From positions 4,588,001 through 4,652,000 of the forward strand of contig NZ_JQMJ01000004.1 in NCBI RefSeq assembly GCF_000744655.1: a DNA stretch of 64,000 bases, read 5' to 3'. The notes under the pieces were generated by a model. The model saw only the letters and a list, made by a program, of their open reading frames with translations, ran no database searches and was not told the DNA's origin. This document shows, piece by piece, positions 17,235 through 30,200 of the stretch. Positions within the stretch are counted from its first letter, which is position 1. The number at the start of each line of letters is the position of its first letter. Both the position numbers and the translations under genes were made by a program. Source of the stretch: Streptacidiphilus rugosus AM-16 (GTDB lineage: Bacteria > Actinomycetota > Actinomycetes > Streptomycetales > Streptomycetaceae).

Positions 17235-17912
17235 TCAGCGCGTCCGGATCCGGATCCACCAGCGCAGCCGGGACCGGCGGCGGACGACGCCGCGCTCCGG
17301 CTCCCGCACCACGACCTGCACCGCGCCGCCCGCGGCCAGCCCCACCAGACGGATCACGACGCCGGATTCCTCCCCCGAGCCGGCGGCGCGCACCGGCAGG
17401 CCCGTCTCCAGACCACGGCCGAAGGGCCCCAGCACGCTGCGTCCCTCCGCCTCGACCCTGACCCCCGGTGGGACCACCACGCGCACCGTGCCCAGCAGCC
17501 CGTAGGCATGGATCTCCGTCGCCCGGTCCTGGAACACGGCGTCGCGCAGGTCGAGTTCGACCGTGCCGAAGGTCGCTGCGGCGGTGTATCTGGTCGGCAC
17601 CACCCAGCGGTCGGCGCGGCGGATGGTGCCGAGCAGGGCGACGCTGCGCCGCACCGGACCGGGCGTGCCGCCCACCAGGGGCGTGCCGTCCGGATGGGCG
17701 GGCCGGGTCGGCACCGGCAGGTCCCGCAGCAGGGGCTCCAGGTCAGCCGCGACGACGGCGCTGAAGACCTCGGTCAGCCGCTGGTCCAGCTCCTCGGTGC
17801 TGAGCCGGCCCTCGGCCGCGGCCTCCCGCAGCCGCTCGGCGGCCGCGTCGCGCTCGCCGTACGACAGGCGGATCCCGCTCCGAGACGGGCTTTTCGGTGG
17901 CGTGTCCGCCAT
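17235..17912 (-). CDS. DUF1707 / LiaF-like C-terminal domain protein
   Basis: A 225-residue protein. The N-terminal part has the DUF1707 signature (SYGERDAAAERLREAAAEGR..STEELDQRL). The rest resembles the beta-helical cell-wall-stress (LiaF) domain, with repeated short hydrophobic strands such as FGTVELDLRDAVF and LLGTVRVVVPPGV. It ends in a basic C-terminus. Its function is unknown; relatives are linked to envelope stress in Gram-positive bacteria. It sits inside the peptide cluster, so a self-protection role is possible but unproven. AGGAGGG lies 8 nt upstream of the ATG. Confidence 0.75.
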   Translation of the reverse strand: MADTPPKSPSRSGIRLSYGERDAAAERLREAAAEGRLSTEELDQRLTEVFSAVVAADLEPLLRDLPVPTRPAHPDGTPLVGGTPGPVRRSVALLGTIRRADRWVVPTRYTAAATFGTVELDLRDAVFQDRATEIHAYGLLGTVRVVVPPGVRVEAEGRSVLGPFGRGLETGLPVRAAGSGEESGVVIRLVGLAAGGAVQVVVREPERGVVRRRSRLRWWIRIRTR

Positions 17913-17949
17913 GGTGTTGTCCCTCCTGTTGCGAGTGGAATGCGGCGCG

Positions 17950-17988
17950 GCTCCGCCGCGCGCACCGTCCCGGTGGGCGCGGCGGAGC
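17950..17988 (-). terminator. Terminator of the NRPS-MbtH operon
   Basis: GCTCCGCCGCGC pairs perfectly with GCGCGGCGGAGC, and the loop contains a second short stem (ACCG/CGGT). It lies just beyond the MbtH stop and before the DUF1707 gene. Confidence 0.7.
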
Positions 17989-18006
17989 CGGAGAACGACC
18001 GCGGGA

Positions 18007-18225
18007 TCAGGCCTGCGCGCCCTCGGTCGCCGTGATCAGGCTCAGCGGGCGCATGTCGGTCCAGTGCTCGCCGACGTAGTCCAGGCAGGCGTCCCGGTCG
18101 GCCTCCCCGAACACGGTCCGCCAGCCGGCCGGCACCTCGGCGAAGGACGGCCACAGCGCGTGCTGGTTCTCGTCGTTGACCACCACGAGGAATCGGCCGT
18201 CGGGGTTCTCGAAGGGGTTGCTCAT
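18007..18225 (-). CDS. MbtH family NRPS accessory protein
   Basis: A 72-residue protein with the family hallmarks [12 protein letters not shown] and [10 protein letters not shown]. MbtH-like proteins bind and activate adenylation domains in the cytoplasm. It is the last gene of the NRPS operon: its ATG overlaps the stop of the large NRPS (TGATG), with AAAGGA upstream. The adenylation domains of the two operon NRPSs are its natural partners. Confidence 0.96.
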   Translation of the reverse strand: MSNPFENPDGRFLVVVNDENQHALWPSFAEVPAGWRTVFGEADRDACLDYVGEHWTDMRPLSLITATEGAQA

Positions 18226-21200
18226 CAGCGGTTTGTCCTTTCCTGGAGGATCGCCGCAGCGGGTGCGGTGGCTGCGACGACGCGGGCGAGCGCGTCGGGG
18301 GTGGGGGCACGGTGGACCGCGCCGGGGGGAACCTCGCGGCCGAGATCGTCGCGGATCCGGCCGCTCAGCCGGAGTGCGGCCAGCGAGTCGCCACCGAGCG
18401 CGAAGAAGTCGTCCTCGACGCGCACCTCCTGGTGGCCGGTCAGCTCCTCGAAGAGGCCGCGCAACCGCTCCAGGATCTCGGTCGGCGCGGCCGCCGCCGA
18501 AGCGGGGTGGACGGCGGCGACCGGAGCCGGAGCGAGGAGCTCCGCGGACAGCGGCGTCGCGGCGGTCAGCGTCGCGGCGGTCGACTCCGGGGCCGCCGCC
18601 CAGGATTCCAGCAGGGAGCGCAGCCTGGCCAGGATCCGCCTGGCCGCCGCGCCGTCCACGGCCTCGGGGTGGTGGTCCAGCGCCAGGTGGAGCCGCTCGT
18701 CAGGGGCCACGGTGAGTTTGAGCGGGTAGTGGTAGGCGTCCCGACCGGAGAAGCCGGTCACCCGCACCCCGCCCGCACCCGCCGACTCGGCCACGGACTG
18801 CCGGCTCGGGTAGCTCTGGAAGACGACACAGCTGTCGAAGAGCGGGCCGAGGCCCGCCGCACGCTGGATCGCCGCCAGTCCCAGGTGCCGGTGGTCGCCG
18901 AGCGCCGCCTGCTCCTGCTGCAGTCGGGTCAGCTGTCCGTCGAACGGCTGCTCGGATTCGATCCGGACGCGCACCGGGACGGTGCTGATCAGCGGGCCCA
19001 CGATCCCGGCCACGCCGGGAACGGCCGCCGGACGCTCGGCGCCGGTCGCGCCGAAGACCACGTCCGTGGACCCGGTCAGCTCCGAGAGCACCAGCGCCCA
19101 CATCCCCTGCACCACGGTGTTGAGGGTGACGCCGTGCCGGCGGGCGGCGGCGGCGAGCTCGGCGGTCCTCCCGGTGGTCAGCTCGACGGACACCTGGTCC
19201 GGAAGCCCGGCCCGGTGCTCGCCCGGCACCGCCAGGGTCGGACGCAGGCCCTCGCCGAGCGCAGCGCGCCACGCGGCCTCGGCCGCCTCCCGGTCCTGCT
19301 CCGCCAGCCAGCCGAGATAGTCGGCCAGTTGGGCCGGTCGCGCCGGCGCCGCCTGGGCGCCGGCCGTCTCCGCCCCGATCCGGCCGAACAGGTCGGACAG
19401 CAGCAGCGGCAGCGACCAGCCGTCCAGCAGCAGGTGGTGGGCCGTGACCAGGAGCGCCGTGCGCCGCTCGGGCAGCCGCACCAGGTGGAAGCGGACCAGC
19501 GGCGGCCGGGCCACGTCGAAGCGGCGCACCCGCTCCCGCGCGCACAGGGCGTCGAGCGGCTCCCGGTGGTCGGCGCCCGCCTCACGCAGGTCGGTGGTCT
19601 CCCACGGCAGCGGCACCTCCTCGGGGACCGCCTGGACCAGTCGGTCCCCGAGCCGGGCGAAGCCCGCCCGCAGCGCGTCGTGGCGGTCCAGCAGCGCGCC
19701 GCAGGCGGCACGCAGCGCGTCCTCGTCGACCGCACCGGTCAGCTCCACGGTGAACTGCACCGAGTAGACGTCGACCTCGTCCGGGTCACGCCAGTGGTGG
19801 TACAGCAGGCCCTCCTGGACGGGGGCCACCGGCATCAGCTCCCGGACCGGGCCGAATCGGTGCTCCAGTTCCGACACCTGCTGCTGGGTCAGGTCCAGCA
19901 GCGGGAAGTCGGCCGGGGTGCGGCCGCCCGCGTCGGGGCGGCGCAGGTGCGCGGCCAGGGTCCGCAGCGCCATGCACCACTCCTCGGCCAGTTCGCGCAC
20001 CTCGGCCTCGGTGAGCAGGGCGCCGGCCCAGGTCCACCGGCCGACCAGGGTCGGCCCCTGCGGTCCCTCGACGACCACGGCGTCCAGGTCCAGCAGGTGC
20101 GGCACCGGCTGCGCGGGGTCCGCGCCCAGCGGCAGCACGTCCGACTCGGGCGCCGGCGCCCAGTCGCCTGCGGGACCCGACGCAGCCTGCCGTCCCAGGT
20201 AGTTGAAGCCCAGCTGGGGCACGACGCGCGCCCGGTCCTGACCGGCGTCGTAGCCGCGACCCCGGTCCGGCACGCGGCGCAGGTCCTCCTTGACCCGCAT
20301 CAGGGCGCGGCCGATCGACTCCTCGTCCGGGTCGGCCGTGCCGGGGTCGAGCAACGCGGGGGCCTGGCTGGTGAACCAGCCGACCGTGCGGCCGAGGTCC
20401 AGCTCGGCGTCCTCGCGGCCGTGCCGCTCGACGTCCACCAGCACGGCGGTGCCGGTGTCGGCGACGTGCCGGTTCCGCCAGCGGACGGCGGCCAGCGACA
20501 GCGCGGTCAGCAGCGCGTCGTCCACCCCGGCCCGGTAGGCCGTGGGCACGGCCTCCAGCAGCACGCGGGTCTCCTCGGGCGGCAGCTGCACCGTCAGGTC
20601 ACCGGCGGTGGCGTAGGTGTCGCTCGCGTCGACCGGGTGGGCCGCGAGCGGCACGTCGACAAAGTCGGCGACCTCCTGCCAGTAGGGCGCGGCCGTGTCC
20701 CCGGTCTCGGCGAGCCGCCGCGCCCAGGTGCGGAAGGAGACCGGGACCGGGGCGAGCACCGGTTCGCTCCCCTGCGCGACGGCCGTCCAGGCCTGGTGCA
20801 GGTCGCCGAGCAGCACCGGCCAGGAGACCGCGTCGACCGCCAGATGATGGACCGTCAGCAGCAGCCGTCCGGACGCCTCGGCGCCCGCGTCGAACCAGAC
20901 GGCGCGCAGCAGCTCGCCCTGCTCCGGGTCGAGTTCACCCTGCGCCCGCGCGGCCTCGACGGCCACGGCCGCCCGCAGGCCGTCGGGGTCGGCCGCGGTC
21001 ACGGCCGCCTCGCTGACGTCGACGCGCCGCAGCAGCCGCTCCGCGGAAACCGCCCCGCGCGGCCCGGTGGTCAGCGTCCAGTCGCCGGCCGCCGAAACCG
21101 TCAGCCGGAGTCGCAGGGTGTCGTGGCGGTCCACGACCGCCTGCACGGCGGCCCGCAGCGACTCGACGTCCAGTCCCGCCGGCACCCGCACCAGGGTCGA

Positions 21201-24200
21201 CTGGGTGAAGCCGCGGCTGGAGCCGCCGCGGTCGCGCAGCGCCCGCATGATCGGGGTCAGCGGCACCTCGCCCACTCCGGCGTCGGGTGACTCGACGGCG
21301 GCGGCCACGGCCGTGCGCGCGATCCGGGCCAGCGCGGCGGGGGTGGGATGGGCGAACACCTCGCGCGGCGTCAGCTCCAGTCCCGCGGCCCTGGCCCGCG
21401 CGGCGAGCTGGATGGAGAGGATCGAGTCGCCGCCGAGCGCGAAGAAGCCGTCGTCGGCGCCCACCTCGGGCAGGTCCAGCAGCTCCGCGAAGAGGGCGCA
21501 GAGCAGCAACTCGTTCGGGGTGGCCGCCGCCCGGCCGGTCGCGTCGGCGGCGAACACCGGGGCGGGCAGCGCGCGCCGGTCCAGCTTGCCGCTGGGCGAG
21601 AGCGGCAGCTCGGGCAGGAGCACGAACGCGGCCGGCACCAGCGCGTCGGGCAGCACCCGGGTGGCGTGGGCGCGCAGCTCCTCGGGGTCCGGTGCGCTGC
21701 CCGGGACCGGGACCAGGTAGGCGACCAGGCGCTTCACCCCGCGCCCGTCCTCGCGCACGACGACCGCGCACAGCGCCACCTCGGGGTGCTCGGCCAGCCC
21801 CGCCTCGATCTCGCCGGGCTCGATCCGGCGGCCACGGATCTTGACCTGGTCGTCGGCGCGGCCCTGGTAGAGCAGTTGGCCCTCGGGACTCCAGCGGACC
21901 AGGTCGCCGGTGCGGTACATGCGGCTGCCCGGCGCGCCGAAGGGATCGGGCAGGAAGCGCTCGGCGGTGAGTGCGGCCCGCGCGTGGTAGCCGCGCGCCA
22001 GGTTGGTCCCGGCCAGGTACAGCTCGCCCACCGCGCCGACCGGCAACGGCCGCAGCGCGGCGTCCAGCACGTGGACGCGGGTGTTGTCGATCGGCCGTCC
22101 GATCGGCACGACCTCGGGGTCGGGTCCGTCCAGGGTCCACGCCGTGACGTCGACCGCGGCCTCGGTGGGCCCGTAGAAGTTGTGCAGCGCGGTCGAGGGG
22201 AGGGTGCGGGCGAACCTCGCGGCGAGCGCGGGCGGCAGGGCCTCGCCGCTGCACACCACATGACGCAGTCCGCCGCAGTCGGCGGCCGCCGGCGACTGGA
22301 GGAACACCTCCAGCATCGAGGGCACGAAGTGCACGTAGCTGATTCGCTCGCTGCGGATCAGCGCCGCCAGCGCCTCGGGGTCGCGATGGGCCCACGGCGG
22401 GGCGACGACCAGCGCCGCCCCCACGGTGAGCGGCCAGAAGAACTCCACCACGGACACGTCGAAGCTGGACGGCGTCTTCAGCAGGACCCGCGCGCCGGGC
22501 CCGGAGGGGCACTGCCGTTCCATCCACCGCAGCCGGTTGACGATCGCCCGGTGCGGCACGACCACGCCCTTGGGGCGACCGGTCGACCCCGAGGTGTAGA
22601 GCAGGTAGGCGGCGTCCTCCGGCTGCACGCCGACCGGCAGGTCCGGTCCGGCGTCGGCGTCCTCGTCCTGCGCCGTCAGTTCGCGGTAGGACTCCGGCGT
22701 GAGGGTGCACACCGGGTCCGCGTCGGCGAGCATGAACGCCACCCGGTCCGCCGGATAGTCCGGATCCACCGGCAGGTAGGCGGCCCCGGCGAGGTGCGCC
22801 GCGTAGAGCGAGACGACCAGCTCCGCCGAGCGCTCCAGCGCCACCGCGACGACCCGTCCGGGCGCGGCGCCGAGCCGCACCAGGCGACGGGCCAACGTGC
22901 GGGCGGCAGCGTCCAGTTCGGCGTAGCTGAAGCGCCGCTCGCCGTCCACGAGCGCCTCGGCGTCGGGGGTGGCGGCCACCTGGGCCGCGAACAGCTCCGG
23001 CAGCGTGGCGGGTTCGGCGGGGACGGCGGTGTCGTTCCAGGCGTCGACCACCTGTTCCCGCTCCGCCGCGGTGAGCAGCGCGATCCGCCCGACGAGCTGG
23101 TGCGGATCGGCGGCGAAGGCCGTCAGCAGCAGCTCCAGCCGGTCCCGCAGCAGTGCGGCGGCCGGAGCCGGGAAGAGCAGCGGGTGGTGGCTGAGCTCCA
23201 GCCGCAGCCGTTCGCCGGGAACGGCCATCAGGCTCAGCGGGTAGTGCGTCGAGCCAAGGATGTCGCCCGCCCCGGCGTCGTACCCGCGGACCGTCGTGGC
23301 TCCGGACCGGGCCGCAGAGGTCTCCTCGGCGTCCAGGTGACCCGGTGCGTTCTCGAAGACGGTGGTGGTGTCGAAGAGCTGGTCCACGCGCGCAACGCGC
23401 TGGATGTCCGCGAGCCCGACGTGGTGGTGCGCGGCGAGCAGTGCCTGCTGGTCCTGGAGGCGGCCCAGCAGCTCGACCACCGGAAGCGCGGGATCGATCC
23501 GCAGGCGGGCGGGAACGGTGTTCATCAGCAGCCCGACGATGCCCTCGACGCCCGGCAGGTCCGCCGGGCGACCGGAGACGGTGACGCCGAAGACCACGTC
23601 GTCGCGCCCGGTCTGCGCCGCGAGCAGCAGCCCCCAGGCCCCCTGGACCAGCGTGTTCAGGGTGAGCCCCGCGTCACGGGCGACCCGGCCCAGCTCGGCC
23701 GTGTGCCGCGCGGAGAGCTCGAGCGTCAGGGTCTGGTTGGCCACCTGCTCCGCACCGCGTGCGGCGGGCGCCACCAGCGTCGGCTCGGCCACGTCCGCCA
23801 GCGCTTCGGCCCAGGCGGCCTTCGCGGCTTCCTGGTCCTGCGCGGCCAACCAGTCCAGGTAGTCCCGGTAGGGGGCCGCCGGGGGCAGCCGGTCCGCGCC
23901 GTCCGCGTGCAGGCGCACCAGGTCGCCCAGGACCAGGGGCAGCGACCAGGCGTCGAGCAGCAGGTGGTGGTACGAGAAGACCAGCACATGACGCCGCTCC
24001 GCGAGCCTGACCAGCGTGCAGCGCACCAGTGGCGGCCTGGCCGGGTCGAAGCGGTGCCGCCGCTCGCAGGCGAGCAGCTCGTCCATGGCCGGACCGGGGT
24101 CGTCGCCGACGCTGAGGTCCACCTCCTGCCACGGCAGCTCGCAGCTCTCCGGCACCAGTTGCACCGCACGCCCGGAGGACGCCGTCACGAAGCCGGCCCG

Positions 24201-27200
24201 CAGCGCCTGATGGCGCGCCAGCAGAGCGGTGCAGGCGGCGCGCAGAGCGACCGGGTCGAGCGGGCCGTCGAACTCCAGTGCCGTCTGGACGGTGTAGACG
24301 TCCACGCCCTCGGTGTCGTAGAGGGCGTGGAAGAGCATGCCCTCCTGGAGCGGGGAGAGCGGCAGGAACTCGACCGGACCGGAGTGCGCGGCAGTCAGTT
24401 CCGCGCGCTCCGCGTCGCTCAGCTCCAGCAGGACGCGCGCACCGGTCCCGGCAGCCTCGACCGGACCCGCCTCGGCCGCGACCTGGGCCAGGGCGGAGAC
24501 GGTCTTGTGCACGAAGACGTCGCGCGGGCTGAGCGCGAGGCCCTCCTTGCGGGCCCGGGAGACCAGCTGGATGGAGATGATCGAATCGCCGCCGAGCGCG
24601 AAGAAGTTGTCGTCCACCGAGACCTCGGGCAGTTCCAGCACCTCCGCGAAGAGCCGCTGCAGCACCTGCTCCTGCTCGGTCAGCGCCGCGCGACCGCTCC
24701 CGGACGAGGTCGCGAGAGCCGGGGTGGGGAGGGCGGTGCGGTCGACCTTGCCGTTGCGGGTCAGCGGGAGGGTGTCCAGGGTGACCAGCGCGGCGGGGAT
24801 CATGTAGTCCGGCAGGATGTGGGCGAGTTCGGCCCGCAGCGCGTCTGGGTCCACCTGCGTGCCGGGGGTTGGGACGAGATAGCCGACCAGCTGCTTGCCC
24901 CCCGTCGGCAGGGTGTGCGCCAGGACTAGGGCCTGCTGCAAGTCGGCACACGCCTTCAGCGCCGTCTCGATCTCCGTCGGCTCGATCCGGTAACCGCGGA
25001 TCTTGACCTGCTGGTCCGTGCGACCGGTGAACGTCAACCGGCCCTCACTCCAGCGCGCCGTGTCACCCGTGCGGTAGAGCCGCGAACCGGGCGGACCATA
25101 GGGATCCGGATGGAAGTGCAACGCCGTCTGCGCCGGCTCCCCGTGATACCCACGCGCCAACCCGGTCCCGGCCAGATACAGATCCGCGCTCGTCTCCGGC
25201 GGCGCCGGCTGCAGATGCTGGTCCAGCAGATACGCCCGCATCCCGTCCAACGGCAACCCGATCGGCATCACCTCCGGAACCAACCCCGCATCACTGACGG
25301 CATGCCGCGTCCCGATCACACTCGCCTCGGTCGGACCGTACGCATCCACCACCGTGATCCCCGGAACGCTTCGCAACAGGTGTCGGACCTCGCCCGCCGG
25401 AACCACATCCCCACCGGTCCAGATCTCCACCAGACCCGCCAACGCCTCCGGATCCTCACGCGCGATCAACCGGAACAACCCCGCCGTCAACAACAACGAC
25501 GTCACCCCGTGCACCGCGATGTGATGCCGCAACACCTCCGGCGTCACATCACCCGGCGCCGCGACCACCACCGCGCCACCCAACGTCAACGGCGTGAACA
25601 TCTCGTACAACGACGCATCGAACGCCGGCGACGCATGCAACAACACCCGACGCTGAGCAGCAGCCGTGAACCCGGCATCACGCACCAGATCCGCAATCCC
25701 CCCATGCGTCAACGCCACCCCCTTCGGCTCCCCCGTCGAACCCGACGTGAACAGCAGGCACGCCAGCTGATCGGGCAACACAGGAGCAGCAACCACATCA
25801 CATGCCGGGAACTCCTGCCGCGGGTCCAGGGTCGGCAGGTCCGACGCATGCTCCCGGTCGGTGATCAGCAGCTGCGCACCCGACCGCGCCAGGATCTGCG
25901 CATGCCGCTCCACCGGCGCACGATGATCCAACGGCACATACACACCCCCCGCCTTCAACACCGCCAACGCCGACACCACCGTCAGCGGCGACCGCTCCAA
26001 CAAAATCGCAACGACCGGCTCCACACCCCTCAACCGCGACCCGACCGCCGCCGCCAACCTCCCCGCCCGCTCATCCAACTCCCGGTAACTCCACACCACA
26101 CCATCCGCGACCACCGCCACCGCATCCGGCGTCCGCCCCACCTGCCCCGCGAACAGATCCAGCAACGACGCCGACCCCGCCGCCACCGCACCCGTACCCA
26201 ACGCCAACAACCGCCCCCGCGACACCGCATCCACCACCCCCAACCGACCCACGGTCAGGTCCAGGCCTTCGGCCATCGTGGTCAGCACCTGCAGCAGGCT
26301 GCGCCCGAGGCGTTCGGTCGCCTCCAGGTCGAAGACGGAGGCGCGGTAGTTGAGTTCGAGGCGCAGGCGGTCGCCGGGGAAGGCGGACAGGCTGAGCGGG
26401 TAGTGCGTGGCGGCCGTCTCCTCGCGCTCCTCGGCCGGGGCCAGGGCGAGGCCCGGCACGGCGTCACGCAGAGACTCGGGCTGGAACGGCAGGTTCTGGA
26501 ACACCATCGTGGTGTCGAACAGCTCGGGCAGCCCCGTGAGCCGTTGAACGTCCGCGAGCCCCAGGTACTGGTGGGCCGCCACGGCGGCCTGCTCGCGCTG
26601 GAGCTCGGTGAGCATCTCCGCCAGCGAGGCGTAGGGGTCGATCCGCAACCGGGCCGGGACGGTGTTCATCAGCAGCCCGACGACGTCCTCCACGCCCGGC
26701 AGATCCGCCGGACGGCCGGAGACGGTCACCCCGAAGACGATGTCCTGACGTCCGGTCAGCGAGCCGAGCAGCAGCCCCCAGGCGCCCTCGACCAGCGTGT
26801 TGAGCGTCAGCCCGTGACGTCGGGCCACGGACGCCAGTGCGGCGGTGCGTTCCTCGTCCAGCTCGACGGCGTGCCGCAGCGGATTCACCTGGGCGTCGTC
26901 ACCGCGTCCTGGCGCGACCAGGGTCGGCTCGGTCACGCCGTCCAGGGCGCGCCGCCAGGCGCGTTCGGCCTCGGCGCGGTCCTGTGCGCCGAGCCAGGCC
27001 AGGTAGTCGCGGAAGCCGACGGCGGGCCGGGGCGGCTGCGACGCGGCGGCATCCCCGCCGAGCCGCGCCGAGTACAGCGTGAACAGGTCCGCCAGCACGG
27101 ACGGCAGCGACCAGCCGTCCGTCACCGCGTGGTGCAGCGTGAAGGCGAAGGCGTGCCGGTCCTCGCCGAGCCGGATCAACGTGCAGCGCATCAGCGGGGG

Positions 27201-30200
27201 GCGGCTCATGTCGAAGCGCCGCACGCGGTCGGCGGCCAGCAGCTCGCCGAGCAGTGCCCGCCGGGCGCCCTCGTCAGGGGCCGTGCTCAGGTCCGCCTCC
27301 TCCCAGGGGAGTTCGACGGACCCGGCGATGACCTGCACGGGACGGCCGGAACCGCTCTGGGTGAAGGCGGCGCGCAGCGCGTCGTGGCGGTCCAGCAGCG
27401 CGGCGCAGGCCGCCCGGAGCGCGGCCACGTCCAGCGGTCCGGTCATCTCGATGGCGGTCTGCACGGTGTAGACGTCGACGCCGTCCGCCTCGAAGAGCGC
27501 ATGGAAGAGCAGGCCCTGCTGCAGCGGTGCCAGCGGCAGGAGGTCCTGCGCGCCGGGAGAGGCGGCCATGAGCTGGGCCCGCTCCTCCTCGGAGAGGTCC
27601 AGCAGCGGCGCGCCGGCGGCCGGGGCGCGGGTCGCTGCTCCCGGTGCGGGCCTGGCGGCCGCGGCCGCCGCGAGCCCGGCCGGGGTGCGGTGCGTGAACA
27701 CGTCCTGCGGGCCGAGGGCCAGGCCCTCCCTGCGGGCCCGGGACGACAGCTGGATGGAGAGGATCGAGTCGCCGCCCAGCATGAAGAAGTCGTCGTCGGC
27801 GAAGACCTCCGCCGCTCCCAGCACCTCGACGAACAGCCCGCAGAGCAGCTGTTCGCGGTCGTCGGCGGGCAGCAGGCCGCTGCCGCCGCCCGCGTTGAAC
27901 TCGGGCTCGGGCAGCGCCCGGCGGTCGACCTTTCCGTTGACGGTCTTCGGCAGCGCCGCGAGCGGCACGAAGGCGGCGGGGACCATGTAGTCCGGCAGCA
28001 GCGCGGACGCGTGGGCCCGCAGCGCTGCGGCGTCGAACACGGCGTCGGCGGCGGTCACCACGTAGGAGACCAGCCGCTTGACCCCGGCCCCGGACCGGTC
28101 CTGGTGCACCGTGGTCGCCGCCTGCGCGACGGCCGGGTGGATCAGCAGGGCCGCGTCGACCTCGGCCGGTTCGATCCGGAAGCCCCTGATCTTGACCTGG
28201 TCGTCGGTTCGCCCGACGAAGGCCAGCTCGCCGTCGTGGGTCCAGCGGACCAGGTCGCCGGTGCGGTACATGCGGCTGCCCGGCGCGCCGAAGGGATCGG
28301 GCAGGAAGCGCTCGGCGGTGAGCCCCGGGTGACCCAGGTAGCCACGGGCCAGACCCGTGCCCGCCAGGTAGAGCTCCCCCGCGACGCCGACGGGCAGCGG
28401 CCGCAGCGCGGCGTCCAGGACGTACGCGGAGGTGTTGTCGATCGGCTGCCCGATCACGGGAATCGGCGAACGGCTGCTCGTGCAGACCACCGACTCGACC
28501 GTGCACTCGGTGGGGCCGTAGAGGTTGTAGGCGTGCACACCGGCCGTCCGCAGCGCGTCCCACAGGCTCGGCGGGACCGCCTCGCCGCCCAGCGCCACCA
28601 CCCTCGGCCGGTGACCGGGACGGCTGAGCAGACCCTCGGCCAGCAGCTGGACGGCGAAGGACGGCGTGGTGTCGATGACGTCCACCTGGCGGGTGGCCAA
28701 CTCGTCGAGCAGGTTCGCCGGGTCGCCGCGCAGACCGTCGGGGATCACGTGCAGTTCGTGGCCGGCCACCATCCACAGCAGCATCGTCCAACTGGCGTCG
28801 AAGCCGAGGGCGTTGGTGAGCGCCACGCGCAGCCGGTCCGCCCCCGCCCCCGCCGCCTCAGGGGTGAACAGGGAGTCCCGGTGGCTGTGGAACACGTTGG
28901 CGAGCGCCCGGTGCTCCACTCCGACGCCCTTGGGGCGGCCGGTCGAGCCGGAGGTGTAGATCACGTAGGCCAGGTGGCCTGGCCGCAGCGGCTCGGCGCG
29001 GTCGGCGTCGGTCGGCGCGTGCACGGCCGTCTGCCGGTCGCCGGGAGCCTCGTCCGGCTCCGGGTCGAACAGCAACCGCGGGACCTCGGGCGGCAGCTGC
29101 GCCGCGACGCTGTCGGTGGTCAGCACGAGCAGCGGTCGGCAGTCGTCCAGGATCGCGGCGATCCTGTCCGTCGGCAGGCCGATGTCGATCGGGAGGTAGA
29201 CCGCCCCCGCCTTCAGGACCGCCATGATGGCGACGATCAGGTCCGTGGAGCGTGGCATCGCCACCGCGACGGCCCGGTCTGCACGAGCGCCCGCGGCGAG
29301 CAGACGGTGCGCCAACCGGTTCGCGGCCGCGTCCAGTTCGGCGTAGCTGAGCGCCCGGCCCCCGCTGACGACGGCGGTCGCCTCCGGTGTCCGGGCGACC
29401 TGGGCCTCGAACAGCTCGGGCAGGCAGGTGTCGTCGCGGCGCCGCGTGGTGCTGTTCCAGTCCACCAGGAGGCGTTGCCGCTCGGGGGCGGTGAGCAGGG
29501 CGATGCGGCCCACGGGGAGATCCAGGTCCTCGGCGAACTGTGCCAGCAGCGCGTCGAGCCGGTCGGCGAGCAGACGGACCTGGTCGGCGTCCACCAGCTC
29601 GGGCCGGTGGCTGAGCTCGAGGCACAGCTCCTCGCCGGGGAAGACGGTCAGCGACAGCGGGTAGTGCGTGCCCTCGGGGAGCACCCCCTCCTCACGGAAG
29701 GCGACCTTCAGGTCGAAGAACTCCCACTCCGCGCCGCGCTTCCTGCCGTTGATCACCGGGGCGTTCTCGAAGACGGTGGTGGTGTCGAAGAGCTCCGGCA
29801 GGTCGAGCAGCCGCTGGATACCGGCCAGACCCAGGTGCTGGTGCGCGGTCAGCGCACCCTGCTCCTCCTGGACCCGGGCCAGCAGCACGGCCAGGGACTC
29901 GGCCGGGTCGATCCTGACCCGCACGGGGACGGTGTTCATCAGCAGGCCGACGATGCTCTCCACGCCGGGGAGCCCCGCCGGGCGACCGGAGACGGTGGCG
30001 CCGAACACCACGTCCTCACGTCCGGTCTGGGCCGCCAGCAGTAGTGCCCAGACCGTCTGGACCACGGTGTTCAGGGTCAGGCCGCGGCGCTGCGCCGCGC
30101 CGACGAGCTGCGCGGTGCGCTCGGTCCCCAGGCGCACCATCACCGCCTCGGGCAGGCCCGGACGGTCCATCGACGCGCCGGGGACGAGCAGCGTGGGCTC

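Noticed and set aside
18225..18620. A hidden thioesterase or reductase domain at the end of the large NRPS
   Set aside because: After the last GGDS carrier only about 50 residues remain, with no GxSxG or Rossmann motif.
20000..21270. Calling the domain after T3 a condensation domain
   Set aside because: The motifs [19 protein letters not shown] and FNYLGR are those of epimerase domains, and a separate C domain follows.
25110..30044. A plus-strand open frame of over 1600 codons opposite the large NRPS
   Set aside because: Its product is a low-complexity Arg/His/Gln/Pro string with no domain, and the strand below encodes clear NRPS motifs. It is a GC-bias shadow.
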